A stretch of DNA of 64,000 bases, taken from Acinetobacter sp. WCHAc010034. GTDB taxonomy: Bacteria > Pseudomonadota > Gammaproteobacteria > Pseudomonadales > Moraxellaceae. The notes beneath the pieces were generated by a model. It worked only from the letters and a program-made list of their open reading frames with translations. It ran no database searches and was not told the DNA's origin. Shown here piece by piece: positions 45,424 to 55,516 of this stretch. The stretch covers positions 1,798,001-1,862,000 of the forward strand of contig NZ_CP032279.1 in assembly GCF_001696615.3 (NCBI RefSeq), written 5' to 3'. A program made the position numbers and the translations under genes. Position 1 is the first letter of the stretch; each line of letters starts with the position of its first letter.

Positions 45424-46419
45424 TTAGAAAAATGCCTGTATTTGATCCCATTCACCTGTAAAGCAGGTATGATTCGAAGGAATTTTTATATTTTTTACCT
45501 TCTCCAAATTAAACCTAACCTCTTTAGACTCTAATACGATGAAGTTTAAATCATTAAATTTATTACGAAGATTTCTCACGTACTCTACATTGCTTAAAAC
45601 CACGGGTAGACCATAATATTGAGCTTCAAAAATTGGGAGCCCTACTGTTTCAAATAAAGAGTTGAAAATTATTAGATTTGATTGACTATATAAAAAATGT
45701 AATTCAGAGTAACTACAATTTCCACAAAAATAAAAAACATCATTATTTGAATAGCCATGCTTATCAGAAGTTACAAGCACCTTTATATTTTTATTTTTAA
45801 AAAAATCATAAGCGTTGTAAACATCTTCAAATCCCTTGTGTGACATTCTGACGTCAGTATAAGGACATAAAGCGATTATATTTTTAGAATCATAAAAATC
45901 ATTGAACCATTCAGGCTCAACTCTTTCACGAGGAATTTTTATTCCAGGCCACAAATCAACAACTTTTGTCTTCCCACTAAAATCAAATAATTTTTCAAGA
46001 TTACTTTTTATAATTTCATTCTGGCAAATAAATACACTTTTAGCCTGAAGCAATAAAAAAAACTTATAAATCATAAATCTAAAGTTTTTCTCTTCGAAAA
46101 ATTTTGCCTGATGAAAATACGTTATTCTATTAAAAAAAGGAAAACAAATATTTAAGTTCATAAATGAAAAAATAATATTTGTTCTATAAATAATTGAATA
46201 ATAAAGAATACCAAAAACTGCAAAAAAAACTGACAATAATCCATTTGTTTTTAGTTTAATAATCTCAACATTCTCAGATTCACTTTCAATATCAAATCCT
46301 ACAATAAAAATATATTTATTATTAAAATCATTCAACTCGACCCATTGAATAAAAGTTTCTACAATTGTTCTAGCTCCACCCACCTTTGCACCAGAAGCAT
46401 TAACAATAATTTTCTTCAT
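45424..46419 (-). CDS. GT4-like glycosyltransferase
   Basis: A 331-residue GT-B glycosyltransferase. The N-terminus VNASGAKVGGARTIVETF is a typical acceptor-side start. The C-terminal ETVGLPIFE inside NSLFETVGLPIFEAQYYG is a perfect E-x7-E donor motif. The ATG at 46419 overlaps the stop of the next upstream gene as TAATG, which favours it over a GTG six bases earlier. Codon use is far more AT-rich than in the flanking precursor genes. Donor and acceptor are unknown. Confidence 0.85.
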   Translation of the reverse strand: MKKIIVNASGAKVGGARTIVETFIQWVELNDFNNKYIFIVGFDIESESENVEIIKLKTNGLLSVFFAVFGILYYSIIYRTNIIFSFMNLNICFPFFNRITYFHQAKFFEEKNFRFMIYKFFLLLQAKSVFICQNEIIKSNLEKLFDFSGKTKVVDLWPGIKIPRERVEPEWFNDFYDSKNIIALCPYTDVRMSHKGFEDVYNAYDFFKNKNIKVLVTSDKHGYSNNDVFYFCGNCSYSELHFLYSQSNLIIFNSLFETVGLPIFEAQYYGLPVVLSNVEYVRNLRNKFNDLNFIVLESKEVRFNLEKVKNIKIPSNHTCFTGEWDQIQAFF

Positions 46420-47483
46420 TACCACTCAAACCTATCATCGATACCATTAATGATTGCAATAAATTTATCTGCTGCAACTTTGGGACTTATGCTTTTTTTA
46501 GACCAATCAAAGATTTCTTTTCGACTCTTACCCAAGGATTCAACTTGCAAAACTGCATTTATTAAACTTTCATTATTTACTGCTGTTAAAACAAAACCAG
46601 CACCAGAAGCAGCTATTAAACAAGATGCTCCAGTTTTTGTTGAACATATAACTTTCAAACCTGACTGTAATGCCTCGTTTACGACAGCCCCCCAACCTTC
46701 ATCACCAACATTTGGCAACATCAAAACATCATACTCTAATAGCTTTTCTCTCATAATCTTGTTTGTAACAAAATCATATCGTCTGACTCGATCGCTTAGA
46801 TTATTAATATTTATGAAAGAGTTAATATCATCCTCTAAAATACCATTTCCATAAATATCTAAAGTAAAATCTTTCAATCTATAATCGTTAAAAGCATTAA
46901 GCAGTTCCATAATTCCTTTTGATGGAAGTAATCTACCAATAAAAATCATTTTCCCATTAAATGGCTTTTCTAAAATAGATTCCCTAGAGTTATCTTTTGT
47001 GAAGTAGCCAAATTTAATTATTTGGCTACTTGGGACACCAACTCTCAAGAACCATTTTTTACCTTTATCACCTATGGCTAAAAATTTAATATTAGAATTC
47101 GAAATAAATTTCCATCGTAAAAAATCTCTAAAAATTCTTAAACAACCGCGAAAACCAACATCATCTTTACCCTCAGAATAAATAAAAATTTTCTTATCAT
47201 TATTTCTGCAGATAGAGAAAGCTTCATTTAAATCTTTATAAGCAAAAAAACCACTAAACACATTGACATCAGATTTAGAAACATAATCTGATATATTAAT
47301 ATCACCAATATATTTTAAATTTATAGAAGAGGATATCTCGGCTTCCCACCCCATTTTTTTTCGTTCGCTATTACTGAGTTCACATACTATAAGATTTACT
47401 TTAATATTTTCATTAAGACAGATTTCTTCCAAGAAGGGAAGCTGATGAATACTGAGTACATTTTGCCAGAAGTTAATAATCAT
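46419..47483 (-). CDS. GT4-like glycosyltransferase
   Basis: A 354-residue GT-B glycosyltransferase. KMIFIGRLLPSKGIMELLNA is the usual donor-domain start and EGWGAVVNE within GDEGWGAVVNEALQSGLKVI is the E-x7-E motif. The start MIINFWQNVLSIHQLPFLEE is distinctive. It lies 7 bp after the acyltransferase gene and overlaps the next glycosyltransferase by one base. It is AT-rich, in the locus core. Linkage formed is unknown. Confidence 0.85.
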   Translation of the reverse strand: MIINFWQNVLSIHQLPFLEEICLNENIKVNLIVCELSNSERKKMGWEAEISSSINLKYIGDINISDYVSKSDVNVFSGFFAYKDLNEAFSICRNNDKKIFIYSEGKDDVGFRGCLRIFRDFLRWKFISNSNIKFLAIGDKGKKWFLRVGVPSSQIIKFGYFTKDNSRESILEKPFNGKMIFIGRLLPSKGIMELLNAFNDYRLKDFTLDIYGNGILEDDINSFININNLSDRVRRYDFVTNKIMREKLLEYDVLMLPNVGDEGWGAVVNEALQSGLKVICSTKTGASCLIAASGAGFVLTAVNNESLINAVLQVESLGKSRKEIFDWSKKSISPKVAADKFIAIINGIDDRFEW

Positions 47484-47490
47484 AATACTC

Positions 47491-47988
47491 TCAAATTAAT
47501 TTCTTCTTAAATCTTGCAGGATTTCCAGCATAAAGAGAGAAAGATTCTACATCTGTATTAACTACGCTACCAGCAGCAATAATTGAACCTTCACCTATTG
47601 TGATGCCTGGAAGAATTATACTTCCTGCACCAACCCAAGTTCCGCTACCAATTTTTATATAGCTATTATAACCGGTACCAGCTGCACGCTTAGGTAGTTG
47701 ATCTATTTTATGAGAACCAGTTAGTAGTTTTACTTGTGGAGCTATATCTACATTATCTCCAAGAATAAACGTCCCATTCCCATAGAAGGAAACATCATGT
47801 CCAATAAACGTGTCCTTTCCAACTTCTAATTCACAAATCCCACTAATTTTAACAGATGATACCAAACGGGCACTTTGATGAATGTTAAAACCTAATGAAC
47901 GTAACAAACTATTTTTAAGCTTATATAACCGAGTATCTGGTAATACTTTAAAAAACATAAGGAAAATTTTCAGCAAATATGATTTCAT
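47491..47988 (-). CDS. Hexapeptide-repeat acyltransferase (WcaF/Maa type)
   Basis: A 165-residue left-handed beta-helix acyltransferase, probably O-acetylating a capsule sugar. Hexapeptide repeats run from about residue 45 to 155 (ISGICELEVGKDTFIGHDVS, then TWVGAGSIILPGITIGEGSI) and end YAGNPARFKKKLI. The catalytic His is likely in LLTGSHKID. It lies among glycosyltransferases, overlapping the upstream one by 4 bp. Confidence 0.87.
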   Translation of the reverse strand: MKSYLLKIFLMFFKVLPDTRLYKLKNSLLRSLGFNIHQSARLVSSVKISGICELEVGKDTFIGHDVSFYGNGTFILGDNVDIAPQVKLLTGSHKIDQLPKRAAGTGYNSYIKIGSGTWVGAGSIILPGITIGEGSIIAAGSVVNTDVESFSLYAGNPARFKKKLI

Positions 47989-49115
47989 CGGCTTAAACTC
48001 TTAACGATTACTTTATGTAATTTATCCCAATCTAACAGATCTCTAGCCAAGTCTTTATTGATAAGGCTCGTTATTTCAGTCATATTTTCTTTCAACTCTG
48101 CCTTTCGATGAATCTCAGAAACCCAAAGATTAATATCATTTTCATCGATTAAAGTTATATCTCCTTTCTTATCAATCAAATCCAAGATATCTCGCAGGCC
48201 GTTTGAGTCTACACTTAAAACATGCTTTCCTAATGCTAAATACTCACCAATTTTAATAGGATAAACACAGTCAAGCTCCTCTCTATGTGCAATAGGGAAT
48301 GTATACATACATACATCCACACTATTCAGTATATTAATCGCCCTTGTCCAATCAACAAAACCATAAAAACAAGTTTTAATAAGATCATTATTATATTTTT
48401 CTATTTCATTTTTAAAATTCTCGTCAAAGTCACCAATTAGATGAAATTTCACTTTGGTATTATTATTTTCAAATAACTCTTTTACTATTTTCAAAATCAG
48501 AAAGGATCTTTCAAATGAAAGTACACCAACATATCCCAAATGAAGAAACTCTTGCTCGGAAGCTACATCCTTATTATTGGAAATTTTTTTAATTTCAGAG
48601 AATGCAACACCATTGATACACTTAATTCTATTCGCATGTAATAAGAATCTAGTTTCATAAATAGCAGATATTAAGATATCTGAGTTTTTAATTGCCTTAA
48701 CTATATTTCTTTCAAAAAACCTATGATAAACAAACTTAGCATAATTTTTTTTGAATAAATGAATATTTGATGTCAAATTCTCATGATCATACAGGTCTAC
48801 AATCCATTTAAAATTATATTTTTTTCTTAAATTTAAAACCTCTTTGCTTATAGGCCAACTAGGTCCATGAATGACTGTTAGATCGCTATCGTCAGAAACA
48901 TACTTAGGAAAAATTTCATCAAGCTCTTTAAAGGAATCTACTTTCATATATTCAGAGTTATCATTGAGAAAGATTGACAAAGAATCTTCCTTATCAATGA
49001 ACAGTACCTGATCAAAGAAACTTTTCAATACCAAAGCCCGCTGTATAGGTGTAGTATTATATGGCCAAGATTTACCACACGAACCAATAAAAATTAAAAT
49101 TTTATTTTTACTCAT
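47985..49115 (-). CDS. Glycosyltransferase, GT-B fold
   Basis: A 376-residue protein with a GT-B outline: N-terminal ILIFIGSCGKSWPYNTTPIQ, mid-region LHLGYVGVLSFERSFLI starting the donor domain and C-terminal DCVYPIKIGEYLALGKHVLS, a common donor-binding stretch. This matches glycosyltransferases of capsule and teichuronate clusters. It overlaps wzx by 8 bp and the acyltransferase by 4 bp. Sugar specificity is unknown. Confidence 0.8.
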   Translation of the reverse strand: MSKNKILIFIGSCGKSWPYNTTPIQRALVLKSFFDQVLFIDKEDSLSIFLNDNSEYMKVDSFKELDEIFPKYVSDDSDLTVIHGPSWPISKEVLNLRKKYNFKWIVDLYDHENLTSNIHLFKKNYAKFVYHRFFERNIVKAIKNSDILISAIYETRFLLHANRIKCINGVAFSEIKKISNNKDVASEQEFLHLGYVGVLSFERSFLILKIVKELFENNNTKVKFHLIGDFDENFKNEIEKYNNDLIKTCFYGFVDWTRAINILNSVDVCMYTFPIAHREELDCVYPIKIGEYLALGKHVLSVDSNGLRDILDLIDKKGDITLIDENDINLWVSEIHRKAELKENMTEITSLINKDLARDLLDWDKLHKVIVKSLSR

Positions 49116-50304
49116 CCAAATACTTCCTTACATACAAAAACTGAATAATCGTTAGAACAATATAAGCACACAACAGACCAAGAAATGGAGACACTAAATT
49201 AATAACAATGGATAAATATGTAAACAATATAAAACTTACAGCCCAAATTACGTTAAAGTAAAAACCTACTTTTGTCTTTAGTAGCGAGATTATCTTATTT
49301 CCGATCACTGAATTTATTGAAAAAAGTATACTTCCTAGACACAGAATAACGAGATCATTTAAACTAATTAATTCTATATATGAAAAACCTAAAGCTTTTA
49401 GAAAAATCAAAAACAAAGATGCGCCTACAGAAATTAAAAAATTAATTAGCAACATATAAAAGAAATTATTTCTAGTATTACTTTCTGATAATATTTTTAA
49501 AAAAATAGACCCTAATACTGAAGGAATAAAAATTATTAAATTCCTGATTTGCATTCCGTAGTTAAACACACTAATAACAACAACTGAATTCAAAAAGCCT
49601 AAAATATACAGAACCACCATATTCACAGGCATTAAAACTATACCACTAGCCGATGCTGGTACAATAAAAGCAAATAATTCTTTGTAGTAAAGACTAGATG
49701 CTTTCACCTTAAATATAGCTTGAACATCTAGTATCTTAAGCAAAAATAATGTTAGAAATAAAAACTCAAAAAGAATGGAGATCAAATAACTATTTAACAA
49801 ATTAAGATCAAATAAAAAATATCCACTCAATAAAGAAATTGCTGAAAAAAAAGAAGTGACAACTAAATAATTAATTTTCTCTTTAGCATAATAAAATCCT
49901 TTAAAAACACCACTAAAACATAAAATAAAAATAAAAATAGCTAAAAACTGATAATTAACAGTAGCACTTCCTATACCTCCCAATACCTTATCTAAAAGAG
50001 GATTAATAGAAAACAAAAATGCAACTGAAACAACTAACGCCAAAACGAATGAAATACTGATAATAACTTTTGCATATATATTTTCTTTTTCTTCAAATTT
50101 TGGAATATAAGTATTTGCTGCCAAAGACAACCCAGCAACACCCAAAGATTGAAAAACAACTAAAAATGTAATTAATGTAGAGTTAACAGCAAAATCTTTC
50201 ATATTACTTGATGTTGAAAACATATAGATCAGCAATATGGATAAACGATAAAACCCCTGACTTAATGCATTAAGCCCTCCTAAATTAATAATTTTTTTAA
50301 TCAT
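49108..50304 (-). CDS. wzx: Repeat-unit flippase Wzx
   Basis: Polytopic membrane protein of the MATE/oligosaccharidyl-lipid flippase superfamily that moves lipid-linked capsule units across the inner membrane. The 398 residues contain about 12 hydrophobic segments; the start IKKIINLGGLNALSQGFYRL with a helix and the later FKGFYYAKEKINYL are in the style of the family. The call rests on topology and on being next to wzy. It is very AT-rich, as Wzx genes usually are. Confidence 0.87.
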   Translation of the reverse strand: MIKKIINLGGLNALSQGFYRLSILLIYMFSTSSNMKDFAVNSTLITFLVVFQSLGVAGLSLAANTYIPKFEEKENIYAKVIISISFVLALVVSVAFLFSINPLLDKVLGGIGSATVNYQFLAIFIFILCFSGVFKGFYYAKEKINYLVVTSFFSAISLLSGYFLFDLNLLNSYLISILFEFLFLTLFLLKILDVQAIFKVKASSLYYKELFAFIVPASASGIVLMPVNMVVLYILGFLNSVVVISVFNYGMQIRNLIIFIPSVLGSIFLKILSESNTRNNFFYMLLINFLISVGASLFLIFLKALGFSYIELISLNDLVILCLGSILFSINSVIGNKIISLLKTKVGFYFNVIWAVSFILFTYLSIVINLVSPFLGLLCAYIVLTIIQFLYVRKYLDE

Positions 50305-50306
50305 AG

Positions 50307-51416
50307 CTATCTTTCCGAAAGTAAAATTGTATAGGCTATTATGGAAATAACACTACCTACACCTGTCAAATAACCTTCTCCAGAACTTAATGTTAATATT
50401 GATAACAAAATAAAATCATTATTATTAAAACTTCTCAATCTAGATATTATAGCCAATATATAAAAAAGCATACCAAACAGACCAACCATTGATAGTAAAT
50501 CTGTAAAAGAGGCCTCTGCTGGATATCTAGAATAAGGATTACTTTCCTCAGTTAATGCTCCCACTCCAATTAATGGGCTATATAAAAATGCATCTAACTG
50601 CCTATCCATAATTTCCTGTCTGGCTCCCAATTCAAATTCACGAACTGTGAAAATTGAATTACTAGCGTCATTATTTCCAATTTCTCTAACTTGAATATTA
50701 GAAAAAATTACTCCACCAAGTAAGAAAACAATAAATCCGACTTGAAAGAAGATTTTTTTATTGTAGTTTTTTAAAAGCATTATCGCTGTTATAATTCCAA
50801 TAGCTAATAATGCACCTCTTGATTGTGTTAAAAATACCATTAGCAGATATGCAACTATCCCTAATAAATCATATTTACTTTTACTCTTTAAATATGAAAT
50901 AAAAAAAACACTGTATGATAGCATCGAAAAACCGGCGACTATATTAGTATTTTTTGTCCATGCAGCAAATCGCCCCATAATATAAGAATCAGGAATTAAT
51001 AAAAATGGGATAATAGAAATTAAAAACAATACAGAGAATTTCTTATATGCAAATATGAAAAAATCACTTCTATTTCCATATTGAACTGGATAGGGTAAAA
51101 AAGGCAAAATCAATATAAAAACAAATGGAAGCACAGATGAAATTGATTCAAAGCTTAACCCACTAAACAAAATAGTGGAAAGCATTAAGATTAACAGAAA
51201 TAAAAAATAAAAAATAAAAGACAACCCAATCTTTATAAAAGCTTGGAATTTAAAAAAACAGAAACTTATGAATATATAACCAAAAAAGAATATCCATCTA
51301 AATAATTCAAAAAACTCGCTTATTGGTGGCGAATTTGCTAAAGCTAGAGCAAAGCTAAAGTATGTCCCAATTAGGACATACAAAAGCATTTTATTCTTTT
51401 TATGCATTGCACTCAT
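50307..51416 (-). CDS. wzy: Repeat-unit polymerase Wzy
   Basis: Predicted polytopic membrane protein (369 residues, about 10-11 hydrophobic segments) with a larger periplasmic loop around residues 225-275 containing GARQEIMDRQLDAFLYSPLIGVGA, here split by memory of the O-antigen ligase/polymerase family pattern of a loop ending ...GVG. It joins flipped repeat units. Recognition is by topology, that loop and neighbourhood, as Wzy proteins share little sequence. It starts within the wecC stop (4 bp overlap) and ends 3 bp before wzx. Confidence 0.84.
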   Translation of the reverse strand: MSAMHKKNKMLLYVLIGTYFSFALALANSPPISEFFELFRWIFFFGYIFISFCFFKFQAFIKIGLSFIFYFLFLLILMLSTILFSGLSFESISSVLPFVFILILPFLPYPVQYGNRSDFFIFAYKKFSVLFLISIIPFLLIPDSYIMGRFAAWTKNTNIVAGFSMLSYSVFFISYLKSKSKYDLLGIVAYLLMVFLTQSRGALLAIGIITAIMLLKNYNKKIFFQVGFIVFLLGGVIFSNIQVREIGNNDASNSIFTVREFELGARQEIMDRQLDAFLYSPLIGVGALTEESNPYSRYPAEASFTDLLSMVGLFGMLFYILAIISRLRSFNNNDFILLSILTLSSGEGYLTGVGSVISIIAYTILLSER

Positions 51417-52675
51417 TTTAAAAGGCCGCAGCTATCCACAATCATATTTAAGTCAAAATTATGTTTAAATTTTTCAAAATGACGATGTTTTACTAAAATC
51501 ACATGGATATTTGCAATATTGCTATCTTCCAATGAAATTAACTGAACATTTTCCAGAATATTTTCTGGCAATCTGTCAATATTCGGCTCAATAGCAAAAA
51601 TATTTAACCCTTGTTCTGCTAAGCTCTTAGTAATTTCTAAAGCAGGGCTTTCGCGCAGGTCATCAATATCCGGCTTAAACGCTAAGCCGTAACAAGCAAT
51701 AGTTACATCTTTAATGGTTTTTTCAGGGTTTGCTTGCAAGAATTCCGCAATTTTAATTTTAACCTGATCAATCACCCATTCCGGCTTGCTGTCATTCACC
51801 TCACGCGCTGTACGGATTAAACGCGCTTGCTCCGGCGTTTTAGCAACAATAAACCACGGATCAACTGCAATACAGTGCCCGCCCACACCGGGGCCAGGCT
51901 GTAAAATATTGACACGCGGGTGGCGGTTCGCCAGAGAAATCAACTCCCAAACATTAATGTCTAATTTATCGCAGATAATTGACAGTTCATTTGCAAATGC
52001 AATATTGACATCACGGAATGAGTTTTCAGTCAGCTTGCACATTTCAGCTGTACGCGCATTTGTTTTTATACACTCCCCTTTTACAAAGGTTTTGTATAGT
52101 TCACAAGCAGCTTTTGAACAGCGGGGTGTCATGCCGCCAATAATGCGGTCATTGCTGATCAACTCCTGCAGCACCTTGCCCGGCAATACGCGCTCAGGGC
52201 AATGCGCTATTAAAATATCCGCATCCTCACCGGCTTGCTGCGGGAAAGTTAAATCAGAACGAGCTTCTCTTAACCATGCGGACATTTGCTCAGTTGCGCC
52301 GACAGGTGAAGTAGATTCTAAAATAACTAAATTGCCTTTCGTTAAGAATGAAGCCAAAGCTTTGGATGCAGCTTCAATGTATTTTAGATCAGGCTCATGA
52401 TTATCTTTAAATGGTGTAGGTACAGCAACAATATAGACATCAGCTTCTACCGGCATAGTTTGAGCAGACAGCTTTTTTTGCGCCACTACATCACGGACTA
52501 ATGCATCAAGGTCTGGCTCTACAATATGAACCTTCCCTTGATTAATCATATCAACAGCATGCTGATTCACATCAACACCTGTCACTTTTATCCCATGCGC
52601 AGCAAACGTCGCAGCAGTCGGCAAACCTATATACCCCAAGCCAATAACGCAAATATGTTTAAATTGATTATTCAT
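51413..52675 (-). CDS. mnaB: UDP-N-acetyl-D-mannosaminuronate dehydrogenase
   Basis: Oxidises UDP-ManNAc to UDP-ManNAcA with NAD, following the epimerase encoded just upstream. ICVIGLGYIGLPTAATFAAH is the Rossmann loop, ESTSPVGATEQM and LTENSFRDVNIAFANELSII are the middle, and GPGVGGHCIAVDPWF holds the catalytic Cys. At 420 residues it matches WecC. The symbol follows Acinetobacter capsule usage; wecC is the E. coli name. Confidence 0.93.
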   Translation of the reverse strand: MNNQFKHICVIGLGYIGLPTAATFAAHGIKVTGVDVNQHAVDMINQGKVHIVEPDLDALVRDVVAQKKLSAQTMPVEADVYIVAVPTPFKDNHEPDLKYIEAASKALASFLTKGNLVILESTSPVGATEQMSAWLREARSDLTFPQQAGEDADILIAHCPERVLPGKVLQELISNDRIIGGMTPRCSKAACELYKTFVKGECIKTNARTAEMCKLTENSFRDVNIAFANELSIICDKLDINVWELISLANRHPRVNILQPGPGVGGHCIAVDPWFIVAKTPEQARLIRTAREVNDSKPEWVIDQVKIKIAEFLQANPEKTIKDVTIACYGLAFKPDIDDLRESPALEITKSLAEQGLNIFAIEPNIDRLPENILENVQLISLEDSNIANIHVILVKHRHFEKFKHNFDLNMIVDSCGLLK

Positions 52676-52690
52676 ACTACTTACACTTAC

Positions 52691-53815
52691 TCAGTTATTC
52701 TTTAAAAAATCTATAATTTGCTGACATGAAGTGCCATCACCATATGGGTTGTGCGCTTCAGCCATAAGCTTATAAAGATCATTGTTTTCAATTAAATCTA
52801 TTACTGAACGCTCAATAATCGAAGCATCTGTGCCAACCAGCTTAACCGTGCCTGCTTCCACAGCTTCCGGACGCTCTGTTGTATCGCGCATAACAAGCAC
52901 AGGCTTGCCTAATGATGGCGCTTCTTCTTGAATGCCACCGGAATCCGTCAGAATAAGATAACTGCGATTCATTAAATACACGAAAGGCAAATAGTCTTGC
53001 GGCGCAATTAAATGAATATTTGAAATGCCGGATAACAGTTCATTTACCGGTTTTTGCACATTCGGATTTAAATGCACAGGATAAACAATCTGCACATCAG
53101 CATATTTTTTGGCAATATTCGCTAAAGCAGTGCAGATATTCAAAAATCCTTGACCAAAATTTTCGCGGCGATGCCCGGTTACCAGTATCAGTTTTTTACT
53201 GCCATCCAAAAAGCTGAATTCCTGTTCAAAATTTTTAATGATATTTTGATCTGTCTCAACTTTTTCTTTTACTTTCAATAACGCATCAATAACCGTATTG
53301 CCTGTAACCGAAATTAATGCGGGATTTATATTTTCTTTGATTAAATTATTATAGGAAGACTGTGTTGGGGCAAAGTGATAATTGGCCAAAGCACCGGTCA
53401 ATTTACGGTTTGCTTCTTCAGGCCAAGGAGAATAAATATCTCCTGTACGCAGGCCTGCTTCCACGTGGCCAATTTTCACTTTATGATAATAGGCGGCCAA
53501 TGATGCGGCAAATGTTGTCGCTGTATCGCCATGCACCAGCACAATATCAGGCAGCCACTCTTCAAACACCTGCTCCAGGCCTTTCAATACACCAGAAGTT
53601 ACATCTGAAAGCGTTTGGCCAGGCTTCATTAAATTCAAGTCAAAGTCCGGTGTTAACTGAAACAGCTCCAGCACTTGATCCAGCATTTGCCGGTGCTGCC
53701 CTGTAACACATACTTTTGTTTCAAAGTCCCCATTTTGTTCTTTTAACATCAGCGCTAAAGGCGCCATTTTAATGGCTTCAGGACGCGTGCCAAAAACTAA
53801 AAGTATTCTTTTCAC
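52691..53815 (-). CDS. mnaA: UDP-N-acetylglucosamine 2-epimerase
   Basis: Converts UDP-GlcNAc (from GlmU) to UDP-ManNAc, the substrate of the next gene. The start [47 protein letters not shown] and the C-terminal [20 protein letters not shown] are classic WecB/MnaA motifs. At 374 residues it is complete. It starts 10 bp after gna and lies 15 bp before mnaB. Confidence 0.96.
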   Translation of the reverse strand: MKRILLVFGTRPEAIKMAPLALMLKEQNGDFETKVCVTGQHRQMLDQVLELFQLTPDFDLNLMKPGQTLSDVTSGVLKGLEQVFEEWLPDIVLVHGDTATTFAASLAAYYHKVKIGHVEAGLRTGDIYSPWPEEANRKLTGALANYHFAPTQSSYNNLIKENINPALISVTGNTVIDALLKVKEKVETDQNIIKNFEQEFSFLDGSKKLILVTGHRRENFGQGFLNICTALANIAKKYADVQIVYPVHLNPNVQKPVNELLSGISNIHLIAPQDYLPFVYLMNRSYLILTDSGGIQEEAPSLGKPVLVMRDTTERPEAVEAGTVKLVGTDASIIERSVIDLIENNDLYKLMAEAHNPYGDGTSCQQIIDFLKNN

Positions 53816-53825
53816 TATAATTGCC

Positions 53826-55103
53826 TTATAAACGAAGTGAGCTTTCTTGCTGATCTAATATATATTTCAAATCATATAAAACATGCTTAGGCTTGCCTAA
53901 ATCATGCATATCCTGCGCCGTCATGGCTTTAAACTGATCATGCGCAACGGCCAAAATCACCGCATCATATGTATTTGGCGCCAGATGCAAAACTGGAGCA
54001 AAGCCATATTCATCTTCAACCTCTTCAGGGTCTACCCAAGGATCATAAATATCCAGATCCAATTCATACTCTTTTAATGCTTTTACCATATCCACAATTT
54101 TTGTATTGCGGATATCCGGGCAGTTTTCTTTAAAGCTAAGGCCCATCACCAAAATTTTAGAACCAACCACCTGAATGCGCTGCTTCACCATTTCCTTAAT
54201 TAATTGAGTAGCAACATACTCGCCCATGCGGTCATTTAAACGCCGCGCGGCTAAAATAATTTCAGGATGAAGGCCAATTGACTGAGCTTTATGGGTTAAA
54301 TAATATGGGTCTACGCCAATGCAGTGGCCGCCAACCAAGCCGGGGCGGAATGGCAAAAAGTTCCACTTGGTTCCCGCCGCTTTGAGCACTTCTTCAGTAT
54401 CAATACCCATCTTATTGAAGATCAGCGCCAGCTCATTAATCAGCGCAATATTGACATCACGCTGGGTATTTTCAATCACTTTAGCCGCTTCAGCAACCTT
54501 AATGCTTGAAGCTTTGTATGTGCCGGCCTGAATAATCAGCTTATAAACCTGATCAATAAACTCAGCGGCTTCTAGCGTCGAGCCCGAGGTGATTTTTAGA
54601 ATATTAGTTACGCTGCGGTTTTTATCTCCAGGGTTAATGCGCTCTGGGCTGTAACCTGCATAAAAATCCTGATTAAACTTCAAACCTGAAATTTTTTCCA
54701 GTACAGGAATGCAGGCTTCTTCTGTCGCGCCTGGGTAAACCGTTGATTCATATACAACGATATCGCCTTTTTTCAAGACGCTGCCAATGCTTTCCGAAGC
54801 TTTGATTAAGGGGGTTAAATCCGGCTGCTTAAAATCGTCAATCGGCGTAGGCACAGTCACAATAAAAAAGTTGCTGCCTTTTAAATCACCTGAATTTGCA
54901 GAATACTGCAAATGTGTTGACTGAGCTAATTCTTCCGGCGAAACCTCTAAAGTATGGTCTTGGCCGCTTTTCAGTTCATCAATGCGCTTTTGATGAATAT
55001 CAAAACCTACTACAGGCACTGTTTTGCCAAACTCCACAGCCAAAGGCAAGCCAACATAGCCGAGTCCAATAATTGCAATTTTCAGTTCAGCGAGCTGTAA
55101 CAT
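53826..55103 (-). CDS. gna: UDP-N-acetylhexosamine 6-dehydrogenase (Gna/TviB type)
   Basis: NAD-dependent enzyme that oxidises UDP-GlcNAc (or UDP-GalNAc) at C6 to the uronate. It has [52 protein letters not shown] and the catalytic Cys in [15 protein letters not shown]. At 425 residues it is of VipA/TviB type. It is the first gene of the minus-strand capsule operon, divergent from wza, the place where gna lies in Acinetobacter K loci. With mnaA-mnaB, it suggests more than one acidic sugar may be made. Confidence 0.93.
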   Translation of the reverse strand: MLQLAELKIAIIGLGYVGLPLAVEFGKTVPVVGFDIHQKRIDELKSGQDHTLEVSPEELAQSTHLQYSANSGDLKGSNFFIVTVPTPIDDFKQPDLTPLIKASESIGSVLKKGDIVVYESTVYPGATEEACIPVLEKISGLKFNQDFYAGYSPERINPGDKNRSVTNILKITSGSTLEAAEFIDQVYKLIIQAGTYKASSIKVAEAAKVIENTQRDVNIALINELALIFNKMGIDTEEVLKAAGTKWNFLPFRPGLVGGHCIGVDPYYLTHKAQSIGLHPEIILAARRLNDRMGEYVATQLIKEMVKQRIQVVGSKILVMGLSFKENCPDIRNTKIVDMVKALKEYELDLDIYDPWVDPEEVEDEYGFAPVLHLAPNTYDAVILAVAHDQFKAMTAQDMHDLGKPKHVLYDLKYILDQQESSLRL

Positions 55104-55516
55104 TCTATTCTAAGCCTTATATGTTATTTTTTATGCCTATATTTAAGCACAAATTAAAAACCGGCTTAATATAGCAGAAAATGATTAATTTGATATCGCA
55201 AAAAATTATTTTTAGAAGGCGATATAGAAAACAGCAGATTAACTGAATACTGTCATAACAGCATAATAATCACCAGCACAGAAACGAAGCAAAATAGAAT
55301 TGCAGATGCACTGCATAATCTTGACAGCCAATAAACAGCACCCAAAAGTCATAATAAATATTATTATTCATGCATTTACATAGCATAAACAGAATTCCCC
55401 CATCAGCGCTAGGCTGGCGGAGCTTCTTAGTATAAAATACCCGCGCTATTATATTAATTTTTAAGCATGCTTCGGCCTCATTGAATATTTATTATTTATA
55501 TAAAACAGGATTTAGA
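55104..55516. promoter_or_regulatory. Divergent promoter region gna / wza
   Basis: This 413 bp AT-rich gap lies between the divergent gna and wza starts and must hold the promoters for both capsule transcription units. Candidates are TATATT on the minus strand (about 55170) with a poor -35, and TATAAA near 55430 or TATTAT near 55449 on the plus strand, also with poor -35 boxes. I saw no JUMPstart/ops element. No convincing gene is present. Confidence 0.55.
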
